Assembly (NCBI RefSeq): GCF_041320595.1
Contig: NZ_CP166625.1
Location: 4,338,001 to 4,402,000 of the forward strand
Direction: 5' to 3'
From: Pleomorphomonas sp. PLEO
GTDB lineage: Bacteria > Pseudomonadota > Alphaproteobacteria > Rhizobiales > Pleomorphomonadaceae
DNA length: 64,000 nucleotides
Part shown: positions 16,089-26,242 of the stretch, in pieces
Numbering within the stretch: the first letter of the stretch is position 1
Layout: each line of letters starts with the position of its first letter
Notes under the pieces: generated by a model
Databases searched by the model: none
What the model was told of the DNA's origin: nothing
What the model saw: the letters and a program-made list of their open reading frames with translations, nothing else
Made by a program: the position numbers and the translations under genes

Positions 16089-17066
16089 ATGCTCAACGCG
16101 TTTCATCCCGTCGGCGACAAGCTCGAATACGCCCCCAATTGCGGCACCCTTGTGCCAGATCAGCAAGCGCTGTGGATCGACCTGATGACGCCGACACGCG
16201 CCGAGGAATTGGCGGTTGAGGAATTCATCGGCGCCGAGCTTCCGACGCGTGCTGAGATGGAAGAGATCGAGCCGTCGAGCCGGCTATCGGTCACCAACGA
16301 CGTCCTCTATCTTACCGCTGCCCTGCCCTGCCGTGCCGGCAGCAATGATCCGGGCATTACCGTCGTCACCTTCGTGCTCACCGACAAGCATCTTGTCACC
16401 GTCCGCTATGACGAGCCGGGGACCATTCCGCTCGCCATCAAGAATGTCACGACAGCGGGCGCCAACGTGACGACGCCGCACGGTGCGCTGTTGACGATCC
16501 TGGAGGCGGCCATCGATCGGCTGGCCGACGTCATCGAACAGTCGGGCGCTCGCATCGAGACCATCGCCCGGCGCGTGTTCGAGGACGACTCGCGTGCCGC
16601 GCCAACCGGCGATCGGTACAAGAGCTCGCTTCGGCGTATCGGCCGCGAAGGTTTGCGCCTGGGCCATTTCCAGGAGAGCTTGATTTCACTCTCGCGCCTG
16701 CTGTTGTTTCTTACCGCAAAAATGGAAGGGCCACGCTATTCCAAGGAAGATGTTGCTCGCCTGAAGCCGATGAAAAGCGACGTCACAGCGCTGGCCGACC
16801 ATTGCCGCGGCCAGGAGGAACGCATCACCTTCCTGCTGGACGCAACGCTCGGCCTCATCTCGATCCAGCAGAACGACACGATCAAGATCTTCTCGGTTCT
16901 GGCCGTGATCTTCATGCCGCCCACGCTGGTCGCCAGCTTCTATGGCATGAACTTCCGCTTCATGCCGGAGCTCGACTGGACCTACGGCTATGTCTGGGGA
17001 ATCGCCGTCATGATCCTCTCGGCAGTTGGTACCTACGGCCTCTTCCGCTGGAAGAGATGGCTGTAA
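16089..17066 (+). CDS. corA: CorA-family magnesium/divalent metal transporter
   Basis: A 325-residue CorA/MIT protein. A large cytoplasmic N-terminal funnel domain is followed by two C-terminal membrane helices, with the diagnostic YGMNF motif and MPELDW loop between them and the basic RWKRWL end. It forms pentameric channels for Mg2+, Co2+ or Ni2+. The frame is open from 15870, overlapping the copper gene start on the other strand. The ATG at 16089 gives the usual family length. The ribosome site there (CTGGAC) is weak, so a start at 15930 cannot be excluded. Confidence 0.88.
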   Translation: MLNAFHPVGDKLEYAPNCGTLVPDQQALWIDLMTPTRAEELAVEEFIGAELPTRAEMEEIEPSSRLSVTNDVLYLTAALPCRAGSNDPGITVVTFVLTDKHLVTVRYDEPGTIPLAIKNVTTAGANVTTPHGALLTILEAAIDRLADVIEQSGARIETIARRVFEDDSRAAPTGDRYKSSLRRIGREGLRLGHFQESLISLSRLLLFLTAKMEGPRYSKEDVARLKPMKSDVTALADHCRGQEERITFLLDATLGLISIQQNDTIKIFSVLAVIFMPPTLVASFYGMNFRFMPELDWTYGYVWGIAVMILSAVGTYGLFRWKRWL

Positions 17067-17183
17067 GGCGCGAAACGGGCGCGTACAATATGTGGAATAG
17101 ATATCCTCGACCAATGCACACTGTGGTTGCAGACTGAGAGTCTTGGTAAAACGTCCAAGGTCGACATCGATCTGGGGCTGTCC

Positions 17184-17567
17184 ATGTTCATTTCATTGAA
17201 GAAACTTGCCATCTGCGCGGTCGTCGCCGGCATTGCCACTACCGGCATTGCCAAGGCAGAATCGTTCACCAAGCTGACACAACAGGGCTACAAGCTTGGC
17301 AAGCTCACCACAGGCAAATCAGGCATGCCCGGCTGGATAGCCTCGAACGGCACGAAGCAGTACTTCTGCAAGATGTGGGCAAGCAAGGCCTACGTCGGCA
17401 AGGATGGCATGGTGGCCTTCACTTCGAGCGGACGACAGGTAGGGCTGGACCGAGCGACCTATGAAAGGATAATCGGCGGCCCCGATTCCTCGATTCCGCA
17501 GCTGAGCGATCTCAAGGCGGGACGCGTCAAGCCGGCCGACGTCGATATCTGCCTGCCACTTTCCTGA
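17184..17567 (+). CDS. Secreted hypothetical protein, 127 residues
   Basis: I do not recognise a family. The protein starts with a clear signal peptide (MFISLKKLAICAVVAGIATT, cleavage expected after GIAKA) and the mature part of about 100 residues has two cysteines (in YFCKMWA and DICLPLS) that could form a disulfide. The start at 17184 gives the signal peptide directly. A frame extension to 17127 would bury it. It sits between corA and a strong terminator, with its own upstream gap of 117 bases, so it is probably transcribed alone. It is probably periplasmic. Confidence 0.72.
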   Translation: MFISLKKLAICAVVAGIATTGIAKAESFTKLTQQGYKLGKLTTGKSGMPGWIASNGTKQYFCKMWASKAYVGKDGMVAFTSSGRQVGLDRATYERIIGGPDSSIPQLSDLKAGRVKPADVDICLPLS

Positions 17568-17591
17568 CTTCATTGAGTCATCAAAAAATAT

Positions 17592-17632
17592 GCGTCCTGT
17601 CTCCGATCCCTACCGGACCGGAGACAGGACGC
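17592..17632. terminator. Strong terminator hairpin
   Basis: GCGTCCTGTCTCCG (17592-17605) and CGGAGACAGGACGC (17619-17632) are a perfect 14-bp inverted repeat with a 13-base loop. An AAAAAAT run precedes it and TCATTTCTCAAAT follows, so it can work in both directions, between the secreted protein gene and the AraC gene. Confidence 0.85.
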
Positions 17633-17965
17633 TCATTTCTCAAATAAATTAACAATAACGCTTAGTCGGAGAGAGATCGAGGCGGCTGAACTGGGCTGAC
17701 CGGAGTTCTAATCTTGTGTCTGCTTATGGCTTTATGAAAAGCTTAAAACGCTACGCTTAAAAATTGCTTCGTATGGGATCGCCACGCGTTCAGCCACCTC
17801 GATGGGCCCGATTGTCTCGGGACCGACGTTCCATCGCATGCAGGACGGCGGATTTCTATGGCCCAATACGTAGCGACCGGGAAATGGTCATCTTGTGCCA
17901 GCCACCCGGCATTCCGTGTCAGCTTTTCTCACTCTGGAGGGCTGTTGGGACCGGTCGTCTTGCCT
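17633..17965. other. Intergenic region without recognisable gene
   Basis: This holds the 3' flank of the terminator and the end of the AraC transcript. The first 130 bases are AT-rich. The short open frames present are not protein-like. Confidence 0.5.
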
Positions 17966-19009
17966 TTAACGACCGATATTCTCGATCCACTGCGCCCACC
18001 CCATTTCCGACAGTTTCCCCGCCACGTCCTGTAGGCTCCGCCCCGAGCCGGCGAGTTGGCGCACCTCGCGCGGCGACAGATCGTATTCACGGCGGAATGC
18101 CCGGCTGAAGTTTTCAGGATTGGGAAAGCCGTGGGCGCTGCCGATCTCGGAAATTGACATGTGCCGGCAGTCCGGCGAGCGTAGTGCCTGCAGGGCACGT
18201 TGCAGGCGCCGACGGCTGACATAGGTGGCGAAGCCACCAACCGGCTCGAAGAGTCGGTAGGCTTTCCGCCGCGATAGCCCGAAAGTCGCGAGCAGACTAT
18301 CCAGCGAAAGAGTGGGATCGAGAAGATTTTCTTCGACGTAGCGTCTCAAGCCAACAAAGTGCGCCAGATTGACGCCAGCCATGCTCCGCTCATCCACATG
18401 ACCATTGATGGCGGCGGCGGCGAGGTCGAGCAGCGGTTGCATCACAGTTTCAGCTTCACGGCGCGACATATTGTCGATCTGGCCATGGAAGCTCTTCAGG
18501 CTCTCGCGGAACAGCGTGACCAGTGGCAGGCCAGCCGGAATAATCCGCATGTGAGAGGCATCCGGGCTTTCAAGCCGCGTTGACAGCAGGCGGCGTGGCA
18601 CCACGAGGCTGATCTGATCGTGATCGGTGGTGGAGGTGGCGAGCGGCTGAGCCATATCGATCATGTAGAGATCGCCCTCGCCTGCCACTTCAGAATTGCT
18701 CCCTCCCCGCGTAGCGCTTCGGCCGGAGAGGTAGAATTGCAGGAGGTAGCCGTCCATGCCGTCACGGGCGATCTTATAGCGAGAACGATCGAAATCCTGC
18801 GCTGTGCTGCGCACACGGCCGAGCCCCACATCGCCGACGAAGGCCGCGTCGACGTGAGCGAAAAAGCCCTCCTCCACGCTTTTGCGCGGGCGGGTGTCAA
18901 AAATCACGCCGATCGCCTCGTTCCAGGCCGGCTGGACGAGATGGGCCGGTAACAGTCGGCTATCGAAGCGAGAACGCGGGAGTTTTGAATCGGGAGAAAC
19001 GGCGCTCAT
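17966..19009 (-). CDS. AraC-family transcriptional regulator
   Basis: A 347-residue regulator. The N-terminal part resembles the AraC-binding-like domain of FeaR-type proteins (segments FYLSGRSATRGG and LYMIDMAQPL around 95-120). The C-terminal 100 residues form the double helix-turn-helix, with GFPNPENFSRAFRREYDLSPREVR as the conserved second motif. It probably responds to a small aromatic or amine-type effector, but none is indicated by the neighbours. It lies 173 bases after cpdB on the same strand and has no obvious catabolic target beside it. Confidence 0.85.
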   Translation of the reverse strand: MSAVSPDSKLPRSRFDSRLLPAHLVQPAWNEAIGVIFDTRPRKSVEEGFFAHVDAAFVGDVGLGRVRSTAQDFDRSRYKIARDGMDGYLLQFYLSGRSATRGGSNSEVAGEGDLYMIDMAQPLATSTTDHDQISLVVPRRLLSTRLESPDASHMRIIPAGLPLVTLFRESLKSFHGQIDNMSRREAETVMQPLLDLAAAAINGHVDERSMAGVNLAHFVGLRRYVEENLLDPTLSLDSLLATFGLSRRKAYRLFEPVGGFATYVSRRRLQRALQALRSPDCRHMSISEIGSAHGFPNPENFSRAFRREYDLSPREVRQLAGSGRSLQDVAGKLSEMGWAQWIENIGR

Positions 19010-19182
19010 CTAGGGTCGGGCGCTCCGGGCGTCATGTAGAAACTGACAGTCTGCACAATTACTTATACAGAGAGCACCCGGAATATCAAGCAGCCCGCGA
19101 CTGTCTAGCCGTGCAAGGCATCCGGCACCTGGCGTTGCCGTCGGGTGTCGGATGGTTCACGTAGTGCGCACCTGCCAAGTTT

Positions 19183-21135
19183 TCACGCCACCGACAGGCG
19201 ATATTTCGCAAACCCTTCGCCGGCGTCGCCGACCTTCTCCACCTTGACGCCGGCCGGGACGGTATCCAGCGTGGCGTTTGGCGAGTTCGGGAAAGTGAGG
19301 TTGACACTGTCCGGCAGCTTGGCGATCGACCAGTTGCCGTCGGCTGAAGGATTGATGGTCTTGTTCTCGATGATATAGCGGACGATGACGTCGCGGTTGC
19401 TGTCCGGCCCCTGGAATACTACCGTGCTGCCGTCGGCACCTGGGAAGTGACCACCACCGCCAGCACGGTAGTTGTTGGTCACCACCAGGAACTCCTGGTT
19501 CGGCTCGACCTGCTTGCCTTGGTAGGCGAGATCGATGATGCGATGAGCGCCCTCCGCCACCACCTTGCCGTCGTTGTCGTAACGCCTCTCCTGCGTGACA
19601 TCGATGCGGTAGGTGACGCCATCGATCACGTCGTAATTATAGGACGGAAAGGTCGTATCGATCAGCGGCTGCTCGTCGATCTTCGTCGGATCGATCCGGT
19701 TGAAGATGCCGGCCGAACGCTCAAGCCACTCCCGCAGCTGCTCGCCGGTGATTTTCACGATGCGGATGGTGTTGGGGTAAAGATAAATGTCCGCGACGTT
19801 CTTGATGGCGATCGGGCCCTTGGGAACGAAAGTGTAGTAGTCCGGACCGGAACGGCCGCCGCATTTGAAGGGAGCCGCTGCCGACAGGATCGGCAAGTCC
19901 GGCAAGCCGGCCGCCTTCGCCTGAGCCGCTCCATACCAAAGCTGCGCCTGACTGACGATCTGCACCGACGGATCATCGGCAACCAGCGCCCAATAGCTAG
20001 AGATGGGCGCAGAGGTCTCGCCAACAGGACGGCGGACGTAATCGAGCGTCGCCTCGTGGTCGGCTTTCACCGCCGCGAGTACCGCCGGCACGGCATCCAC
20101 GCGGGGTACGATTTTCTTGTCAGCCGTCCGTTCGTAGATCGGGCGCGCTTCGACCTTGAAGCCACTGACCTTCCAGCCCTCGCCTTCCTTGACGAGATCG
20201 AGATCGATGACGCCGAGATGGCTGCCCCAGAAGCCGGGCATCACAGTCGGCACGCCGTTGAGCGTTCCCTTCTCAATATCGGCCCCTTCTATGCCGGTGA
20301 AATCCTTGCCGGGGAAGACGAGATGCTGGTGACCGGTGAAAATGGCGTCGATCCCTGGCACCATCGAAAGGAACAGCGCGGCGTTTTCCTCGCCACCCGA
20401 CCGCTCACCGCCGGCAATGCCAGAATGGCAGAGGGCGATGACCACATCCGACTGCTTGCGTAGCGCGGGCAGGTATTTTCCGGCGGCATCGACGATATCG
20501 ATCGTGGTCGCCTTGCCCTCAAGGTTATCCTTGTCCCACTGGACGATCTGCGGCGGCACGAAACCGATAACGCCAATGCGCAGCACATGCTCGTCGCCCT
20601 CCGCGTCGGTCACCTTGGCGTCGAAGATGCGAGTCGGCTCGATCAGCGGCGTCCCATCGGGTTTCAGCACGTTGGCGCAGACGGCCGGGAACTCGGCGCC
20701 GGACAGCGCCTTGCCAAGAAAGTCGAGCCCATAGTTGAACTCGTGATTGCCGAGCGTGCCGCAGAGATAGCCGAGGCCGTTCATCGCCGCGACGATCGGA
20801 TGCTTGTTGCCACCGTCGAGGCCCTTCTCGTAGGCGATATAGTCACCGAGCGGGCTGCCCTGGATGAGGTCGCCATTGTCGAACAGGAGGGCGTTGTGCG
20901 CTTCGTCGCGAGCCGCGGCGATCAACGCGGCCGTCTTGGCGAGACCGACGGTATCGTCCGACTTATCGCGATAATAATCATAGGGAAAGACATTGACGTG
21001 GAGATCGGAGGTCGCCATCAGGCGCAATCGGACAGTCGGTTCGGCAGCGGCGGCAACCGTGGGAACGAAGGCAACGAGCGCACCGGCGGCGGTAGCCAGC
21101 AATAATTCACGGCGGCTGAGACGATGAATCGGCAT
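19183..21135 (-). CDS. cpdB: 2',3'-cyclic-nucleotide 2'-phosphodiesterase/3'-nucleotidase
   Basis: This 650-residue periplasmic enzyme hydrolyses 2',3'-cyclic nucleotides and 3'-nucleotides to nucleosides for salvage. It begins with a twin-arginine type signal (SRRELLLA at 7-14, then a hydrophobic stretch). The metallophosphatase domain shows the motifs TSDLHVNVFPYDYY, NGDLIQGSPLGDY, GNHEFNYGLDFL and GHQHLVFPG, and a C-terminal 5'-nucleotidase domain follows. AGGAGAC precedes the ATG at 21135. The frame extends upstream to 21300 without family similarity. The Tat signal suggests export in folded form with metals bound. Confidence 0.92.
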   Translation of the reverse strand: MPIHRLSRRELLLATAAGALVAFVPTVAAAAEPTVRLRLMATSDLHVNVFPYDYYRDKSDDTVGLAKTAALIAAARDEAHNALLFDNGDLIQGSPLGDYIAYEKGLDGGNKHPIVAAMNGLGYLCGTLGNHEFNYGLDFLGKALSGAEFPAVCANVLKPDGTPLIEPTRIFDAKVTDAEGDEHVLRIGVIGFVPPQIVQWDKDNLEGKATTIDIVDAAGKYLPALRKQSDVVIALCHSGIAGGERSGGEENAALFLSMVPGIDAIFTGHQHLVFPGKDFTGIEGADIEKGTLNGVPTVMPGFWGSHLGVIDLDLVKEGEGWKVSGFKVEARPIYERTADKKIVPRVDAVPAVLAAVKADHEATLDYVRRPVGETSAPISSYWALVADDPSVQIVSQAQLWYGAAQAKAAGLPDLPILSAAAPFKCGGRSGPDYYTFVPKGPIAIKNVADIYLYPNTIRIVKITGEQLREWLERSAGIFNRIDPTKIDEQPLIDTTFPSYNYDVIDGVTYRIDVTQERRYDNDGKVVAEGAHRIIDLAYQGKQVEPNQEFLVVTNNYRAGGGGHFPGADGSTVVFQGPDSNRDVIVRYIIENKTINPSADGNWSIAKLPDSVNLTFPNSPNATLDTVPAGVKVEKVGDAGEGFAKYRLSVA

Positions 21136-21203
21136 TGTGGCTTGTCTCCTGAATGAATGCCCTTGCCGGGCAAAAGGCATCAATGGCGACGCGGAAGCGA
21201 GGG

Positions 21204-21908
21204 CTACCTGAACTCCTGGAGCCGCTTTTTCTGTCGCCCCTCGCCGTCGAAGTTGTCCGGCATCAGCCAAGCTTCGAAGGAGGCCTTCAGAGCCGGCCAT
21301 TCGCTATCAATCACCGAGAACCAAGCAGTATCACGGTTGCGTCCCTTGACGATGACGGCCTGGCGGAAAGTGCCTTCAAAAGTAAACCCCAGCCGTTCGG
21401 CGGCTTTCATCGACGGTAGGTTGAGAGCGTTGCATTTCCACTCATAGCGCCGATAACCGAGGCCATCGAAGGCGTTCTTCATCAGCAGATAGTGCGCTTC
21501 GGTGGAGATGGCCGATTTCTGCATCAGAGGCGACCAGGTCACCCAGCCGACCTCGATGGAGCCGTTGACCGGATCGATGCGAAGATAGGAGACGATGCCG
21601 ACCGCCCGGCCGCTCGCCTTGTCCACCGCCGCGAAAAACAGCGGGTCTTCGGATGGGATGAGCGGGGCAATCCAGACGCCCAAATCGGCTTCGCTCGAAA
21701 AGGGACCGACGGACAGATAGGTCCACATCCGGCCGCTCTCGTCGGCGGAATAGGCGGCGAATAGATCCGGCACGTGAACGGTCGACAAAGGCTCGAGTCG
21801 CACCGTCCGCCCTTCCAGCGCCGTATGCGACGGACGCGGGCGAGGCGACCAGCCGTCGACCACCGGCCCGACAGGATTGCCATTGGCGTCCAGTTCGGTA
21901 AAGCTCAT
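21204..21908 (-). CDS. GNAT-family N-acetyltransferase, RimJ/RimL-like
   Basis: A 234-residue acetyltransferase. The region GRTVRLEPLSTVHVPDLFAAY starts the RimJ/RimL-type domain, and EVGWVTWSPLMQKSAISTEA followed by LGYRRYEWKCNALNLPSMKAAERLGF is the characteristic acetyl-CoA-binding and motif B segment. Relatives modify protein N-termini or small amines. The substrate is unknown. GGGGGATGAA precedes the ATG. It lies 68 bases upstream of the cpdB start on the same strand, so co-transcription is possible. Confidence 0.85.
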   Translation of the reverse strand: MSFTELDANGNPVGPVVDGWSPRPRPSHTALEGRTVRLEPLSTVHVPDLFAAYSADESGRMWTYLSVGPFSSEADLGVWIAPLIPSEDPLFFAAVDKASGRAVGIVSYLRIDPVNGSIEVGWVTWSPLMQKSAISTEAHYLLMKNAFDGLGYRRYEWKCNALNLPSMKAAERLGFTFEGTFRQAVIVKGRNRDTAWFSVIDSEWPALKASFEAWLMPDNFDGEGRQKKRLQEFR

Positions 21909-21968
21909 TTCATCCCCCTGGAGCAGTGCGCCTTCTGGCTAACGCAAAGTGCCACCTTGCCTAATGTC

Positions 21969-22013
21969 GCATCATTTTGGCAGAAAATCGGTTGCCACTT
22001 TTCCGCACGAAGC
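21969..22013. repeat. Dispersed imperfect palindrome, copy 2
   Basis: A 45-base element beginning GCATC and ending CGAAGC, with CGGTTGCCACTTTTCCG in its second half. Aligned without gaps to the copy at 29520-29564 it is identical at 31 of 45 positions by my count. It lies between dxs and the GNAT gene. Confidence 0.55.
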
Positions 22014-22029
22014 CGTTGCCCCTCCGGCC

Positions 22030-23952
22030 TTATTTGCCGATCACGCCCGCGAATTCGACCCGATTCTGCCCGAGCGCGGTGAGCGCCGCTTGAACGATAC
22101 CGTGGGCGTCGAGACCGGCGGCGGCATACATGCGCTCCGGCTTCTCGTGATCGACGAAAGCATCGGGCAGCGTCAGCGCCCGGAACCGGAAGCCACGATC
22201 GAAGCGGCCGTCATCGATCAGCGCCTGGGCCACCTGGCTGCCAAAGCCGCCGGTTGAACCTTCCTCGACGGTGATCAGCAGTTCGTGGTGGGCCGCCAGC
22301 TGACGGATCAGCGCACGGTCGAGCGGTTTGGCAAAGCGCGCATCGGCCACCGTGGTAGGCAGGCCGAAAGCGGCAAGCTCCTCGGCCGCTTTCAGCGCCT
22401 CGGCGAGACGGGTGCCGAACGAAAGGATGGCTACCTTACCGCCCTCGACGACGATACGCCCACGGCCGATCTCAAGCAGCTGGCCACAGGCCGGCAGCTC
22501 GACGCCGACGCCCTCGCCGCGCGGATAACGGAAAGCGATCGGACCATCGTCATAGGCGACCGCCGTCGCCACCATGTGCCGGAGCTCCGCCTCATCGCCG
22601 GGCGCCATCACCACCATGTTGGGCAGGCAGGCGAGAAAAGCAGTGTCAAAGGCGCCAGCATGCGTCGAGCCGTCGGCGCCAACGAAGCCGGCCCGGTCGA
22701 TCGGCAGGCGAACAGGCAGGTTCTGCAAGGCCACGTCGTGTACGACCTGATCGTAGGCACGTTGCAGGAAGGTGGAATAGATGGCGCAGAAAGGCTTCAG
22801 GCCTTCGGTTGCCATGCCCGCCGCGAAGGTCACCGCATGCTGTTCGGCGATGCCGACATCGAACATGCGATGGGGGAAGGCCTCGGCAAACAGGTCGAGC
22901 CCGGTGCCGGCCGGCATGGCGGCGGTAATGCCGACGATGCGCTCGTCACGCCGTCCCTCGTCGACCAGCGTCTCGCCAAACACCTGCGTATAACTCGGCG
23001 CATTGGCCTTGGGCTTCACTTGAGCGCCGGTCACCACGTCGAACCGGCTCACACCGTGATATTTATCGGCGGCTGCCTCGGCTGGCGGGTAGCCCTTGCC
23101 CTTCTTGGTGACGACGTGCAGCAGCACCGGCCCGTCCTTGGCGTTACGGACATTGCGCAGCACTGGCAGCAGATGAGACAGATTGTGCCCGTCGATGGGG
23201 CCGACATAATAGAAGCCCAGTTCCTCGAACAGTGTGCCGCCGGTTAGGAAGCCACGTGCGTATTCCTCGGCCCGCTGCGCCTTCTGCCGGAGGCCTTTCG
23301 GCAGGTTAAAGGCAAGCTGCTTCATCGCCTCGCGCAACGTGAGATAGGTGGGGCCGGAAACGAGGCGCGCCAGATAGGCGCTCATGGCGCCAGTCGGCGG
23401 AGCGATCGACATGTCGTTGTCGTTCAAGATAACCACGAGACGGCTGTCCATCGCACCAGCGTTGTTCATCGCCTCGTAGGCCATGCCGGCCGACATGGCG
23501 CCATCGCCGATGACGGCGATGACCTGATTGTCGCCGCCCTTCAAGTCGCGCGCCACTGCCATGCCAAGGCCGGCCGAGATCGACGTCGACGAATGGCCGG
23601 CGCCAAACGGATCGTAAACGCTCTCGGCGCGCTTGGTGAACCCGGAGAGGCCGCCGCCCTGGCGCAAAGTGCGGATGTCCGCACGTCGACCGGTCAGAAT
23701 TTTATGCGGATAAGCCTGATGACCGACGTCCCAGATCAGCCGATCGCGCGGCGTGTCGAACACGGCGTGCAGCGCTACCGTCAGCTCGACGACGCCCAGC
23801 CCGGCGCCGAGATGGCCGCCGGTTGCCGACACTGCGTCGATCATCTCAGCGCGCACCTCGGATGCGAGCTGCTCAAGCTCGGCAACCGATAGTACCTTGA
23901 GATCATCCGGCGACGATATCTTGTCGAGGAGCGGGGTGGCGGGACGCGGCAA
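22030..23952 (-). CDS. dxs: 1-deoxy-D-xylulose-5-phosphate synthase
   Basis: At 640 residues it has full length for Dxs, the thiamine-diphosphate enzyme that condenses pyruvate and glyceraldehyde 3-phosphate in the first step of the MEP isoprenoid pathway. Motifs include [31 protein letters not shown] (thiamine-binding GDG), the transketolase pyrimidine-binding domain with [19 protein letters not shown], and [15 protein letters not shown]. The start codon is TTG with GGA only just upstream, a weak context. The family N-terminus ([14 protein letters not shown]) fits this start. It lies downstream of pdxH and xseB on the same strand. Confidence 0.95.
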   Translation of the reverse strand: MPRPATPLLDKISSPDDLKVLSVAELEQLASEVRAEMIDAVSATGGHLGAGLGVVELTVALHAVFDTPRDRLIWDVGHQAYPHKILTGRRADIRTLRQGGGLSGFTKRAESVYDPFGAGHSSTSISAGLGMAVARDLKGGDNQVIAVIGDGAMSAGMAYEAMNNAGAMDSRLVVILNDNDMSIAPPTGAMSAYLARLVSGPTYLTLREAMKQLAFNLPKGLRQKAQRAEEYARGFLTGGTLFEELGFYYVGPIDGHNLSHLLPVLRNVRNAKDGPVLLHVVTKKGKGYPPAEAAADKYHGVSRFDVVTGAQVKPKANAPSYTQVFGETLVDEGRRDERIVGITAAMPAGTGLDLFAEAFPHRMFDVGIAEQHAVTFAAGMATEGLKPFCAIYSTFLQRAYDQVVHDVALQNLPVRLPIDRAGFVGADGSTHAGAFDTAFLACLPNMVVMAPGDEAELRHMVATAVAYDDGPIAFRYPRGEGVGVELPACGQLLEIGRGRIVVEGGKVAILSFGTRLAEALKAAEELAAFGLPTTVADARFAKPLDRALIRQLAAHHELLITVEEGSTGGFGSQVAQALIDDGRFDRGFRFRALTLPDAFVDHEKPERMYAAAGLDAHGIVQAALTALGQNRVEFAGVIGK

Positions 23953-24091
23953 TCCAAAAAATCCGTGAAACTACGAGGGCAAATCCCTCATCTTCAGATA
24001 TCAGTCAATCACAGTGTCTTCAATTCGCAAGCGCGCTCTTTATTGAGCCCAATTGCGGCGAATGCACGAAATAAGTTTTGATATTAACCGC

Positions 24092-24111
24092 CGCCACCAA
24101 AACGGGTGGCG
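24092..24111 (-). terminator. Hairpin downstream of xseB
   Basis: CGCCACC (24092-24098) and GGTGGCG (24105-24111) form a 7-bp stem with a six-base loop 10 bases after the xseB stop. On the minus strand it is followed by GCGGTTAATAT, which is a weak T-rich tail, so termination is plausible but not strong. Confidence 0.45.
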
Positions 24112-24121
24112 CCCCGGCTTA

Positions 24122-24367
24122 TCATTCGCGGTCGAGCGGCTCGACGCCAGCGGCCGAGCCATCCCCGGCAATGCGGATCTTCTCCACCTTCGCCTCGGCG
24201 GCCTTCAGCAAACCGTCGCAGTGTTTGCGTATCGCGTCGCCACGCTCATAGATGGAAATGCTCTCCTCGAGCGGCACCGAACCCTGTTCGAGCCGGGCGA
24301 CGATGCCCTCAAGTTCTTTCAGAGCCTGCTCGAAGCTAAGAGCACTGACGTCGGTAGCGGTAGTCAT
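24122..24367 (-). CDS. xseB: Exodeoxyribonuclease VII small subunit
   Basis: This 81-residue protein has the XseB signature: [32 protein letters not shown], split around the coiled-coil hairpin, then [12 protein letters not shown]. It binds XseA to form the nuclease that degrades single-stranded DNA. xseA is not in the window. The ATG at 24367 lies 20 bases after the pdxH stop with GAAAGGTCG upstream. Longer frame extensions enter pdxH. The gene order pdxH-xseB-dxs suggests one transcription unit, as xseB is often linked to isoprenoid genes. Confidence 0.93.
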   Translation of the reverse strand: MTTATDVSALSFEQALKELEGIVARLEQGSVPLEESISIYERGDAIRKHCDGLLKAAEAKVEKIRIAGDGSAAGVEPLDRE

Positions 24368-24387
24368 TGTCGGCGACCTTTCGTCGA

Positions 24388-24996
24388 TCAGGGATAGAGG
24401 CGAGTCCGCGTCCAGCCGCCATTGCCGTCGGGCAGGAAGCGGACACGATCGTGCAGGCGGAACAGCCCGTCGCGCCAGAATTCGATGGCGGTCGGCGATA
24501 CGCGCAGGCCCGACCAATAATCTGGCCGCGGCACCATACCGACACCGAACTTGAGACCCCATTCGGCCACCGCCTTTTCGAGAGCGAAGCGGCTTTCGAG
24601 TGGGCGTGACTGCTTGGAGGCCCAGGCTCCGATCCGGCTACCGCGATCGCGACTTTGGAAATAGGCGTCCGCCTCTTCCTTCGAAACTTCCGAGACGATG
24701 CCGCGCACGCGCACCTGCCGCCTGAGGCTTTTCCAGTGAAACAGAAGAGACGCCTTGCCGCTCTTCAGGATCTGCTCGCCCTTGGCTGAGCCGAAGTTGG
24801 TGTAGAAGACAAAGCCACGCTCGTCGAAGCCCTTGAGCAGCACCATGCGCGCATCCGGCAGCCCGTCCTCGTCGACGGTGGCAAGCGCCATGGCGTTGGG
24901 ATCGCTCGGCTCGCTCTTCTCAGCCTCCTTCATCCAGCTGACGAACAACTGGTAGGGCTCTGAGGCTTCGGTGAAATCGGGCTCGGAACTGGACAT
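24388..24996 (-). CDS. pdxH: Pyridoxamine 5'-phosphate oxidase
   Basis: This 202-residue FMN enzyme oxidises pyridoxine or pyridoxamine 5'-phosphate to pyridoxal phosphate. Family motifs are [64 protein letters not shown] and the C-terminal [11 protein letters not shown] with RTRLYP at the end. The start at 24996 gives the usual length. The frame upstream to 25173 does not resemble the family. It is the first gene of the pdxH-xseB-dxs set and divergent from the dnaJ-like gene. Confidence 0.93.
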   Translation of the reverse strand: MSSSEPDFTEASEPYQLFVSWMKEAEKSEPSDPNAMALATVDEDGLPDARMVLLKGFDERGFVFYTNFGSAKGEQILKSGKASLLFHWKSLRRQVRVRGIVSEVSKEEADAYFQSRDRGSRIGAWASKQSRPLESRFALEKAVAEWGLKFGVGMVPRPDYWSGLRVSPTAIEFWRDGLFRLHDRVRFLPDGNGGWTRTRLYP

Positions 24997-25112
24997 TTTC
25001 TTCGGCGCCTCGTCATGCTGGCTGGCCGTGGGCCAGATTCGCGCAAGCGTCCGACCGGCATATAGCGACATCCCGGCCATCGACAACCTCCCAAGCGATC
25101 CCACCGAAAAGA

Positions 25113-25141
25113 TTTTGTCAAAGCTGCGCGACCCGTATAAT
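25113..25141 (+). promoter_or_regulatory. Promoter candidate for the dnaJ-like operon
   Basis: A perfect -10 element TATAAT lies at 25136-25141. TTGTCA at 25115-25120 gives a 15-base spacer, which is short. A shifted TTTTGT at 25113 gives 17. Transcription would start about 90 bases before the dnaJ-like ATG. Confidence 0.45.
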
Positions 25142-25237
25142 GGCACACTCTGGAACGGAACGTGATCGGGCATTACATGCTTGGCAGAACCTTGGCGCTA
25201 TCGGGCGCCGTTATCCATTTGAAGAGGGCCAACCAGC

Positions 25238-26242
25238 ATGCGTGATCCGTATGAGATCTTGGGCGTGCCTAAGAGCGCGGACGAAACGACGATCAAGAAG
25301 GCGTATCGCAAGCTTGCCAAGCAGCATCACCCCGATACCAACAAGAACGACCCGCGTTCCAAGGAACGCTTTTCCGAACTCAATTCGGCCTATGAAATCG
25401 TCGGCGACAAGGACAAGCGCCGCCAGTTCGACGCCGGCGAAATCGACGCCGACGGCAAGCCGCGCTTTACCGGCTTCGAAGGGTTCGGAGGCGCCGGCGG
25501 TCAGGGCGGCATGCACGGCGGCTTCCGCCAAGCCGGCGGTCGGGCAACGGACGACATCTTGCACGATATCTTCGGCGAAACCTTTGCCAATTTCGCCAAC
25601 GGCGGTGCCCGTGGCAATACACGAGGGAGTCGGCGTGGCGGGGCCGGATTTTCCGGCTTCGAAGGCTTCTCGGCAGGCGGCGCAGGCCCCGCGGCGGGCG
25701 GTGCCCCATCAACCAAGGGCGCCGACACCATGGTGACGGCGCGCGTGCGCCTTGAGGACATCGTCGGCTCGGGCAAGGTGCGCGTCACGCTACCGAACGG
25801 CAAGTCGCTCGACGCCAAGATCCCCGCAGGCTTCGAGCCGGGTCAGCAACTCCGTCTCAAGGGTCAGGGCGGCGAAGGAACGCCGCCGGGCGATGCCATT
25901 GCCATCCTGGTCTACGAGCCACACGCCCTGTTCCGGCCAGACGGCTACAACTTGCGCCTCGATCTGCCTGTCAGCCTCGACGAGGCGGTGCTGGGTGGCA
26001 AGGTGCGCGTCCCGACGCTTGAAGGCGCCGTCGACATGACTATTCCGGCCGGGGTTACCGGGTCGAAGGCTTTCCGCCTGCGTGGCAAGGGGTTACCGGA
26101 CAAGAAGGGCGTTCGGGGCGATATCTTCGTCACCCCGCGAATCGTACTGCCGGACGGTGCCGATGCTGGTCTCGAAAAGCTGATGGAACGCTGGCGTGAG
26201 GTGCGTCCCTACGACGTGCGTGGACCGGAATTCTCCGCATGA
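25238..26242 (+). CDS. DnaJ/CbpA-like co-chaperone
   Basis: A 334-residue J-domain protein. The J domain (residues 1-65) has the essential HPD in KQHHPDTNKND, which stimulates DnaK ATPase. A Gly/Phe-rich linker (about 75-160) follows, then the C-terminal substrate-binding beta domains, without the cysteine-rich zinc domain of true DnaJ. This is the CbpA/DnaJ-class-B layout. The C-terminal motif DLPVSLDEAVLGGKVRVPT is typical. Its stop overlaps the start of the DUF1499 gene by four bases (ATGA), so the two are translationally coupled. Confidence 0.92.
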   Translation: MRDPYEILGVPKSADETTIKKAYRKLAKQHHPDTNKNDPRSKERFSELNSAYEIVGDKDKRRQFDAGEIDADGKPRFTGFEGFGGAGGQGGMHGGFRQAGGRATDDILHDIFGETFANFANGGARGNTRGSRRGGAGFSGFEGFSAGGAGPAAGGAPSTKGADTMVTARVRLEDIVGSGKVRVTLPNGKSLDAKIPAGFEPGQQLRLKGQGGEGTPPGDAIAILVYEPHALFRPDGYNLRLDLPVSLDEAVLGGKVRVPTLEGAVDMTIPAGVTGSKAFRLRGKGLPDKKGVRGDIFVTPRIVLPDGADAGLEKLMERWREVRPYDVRGPEFSA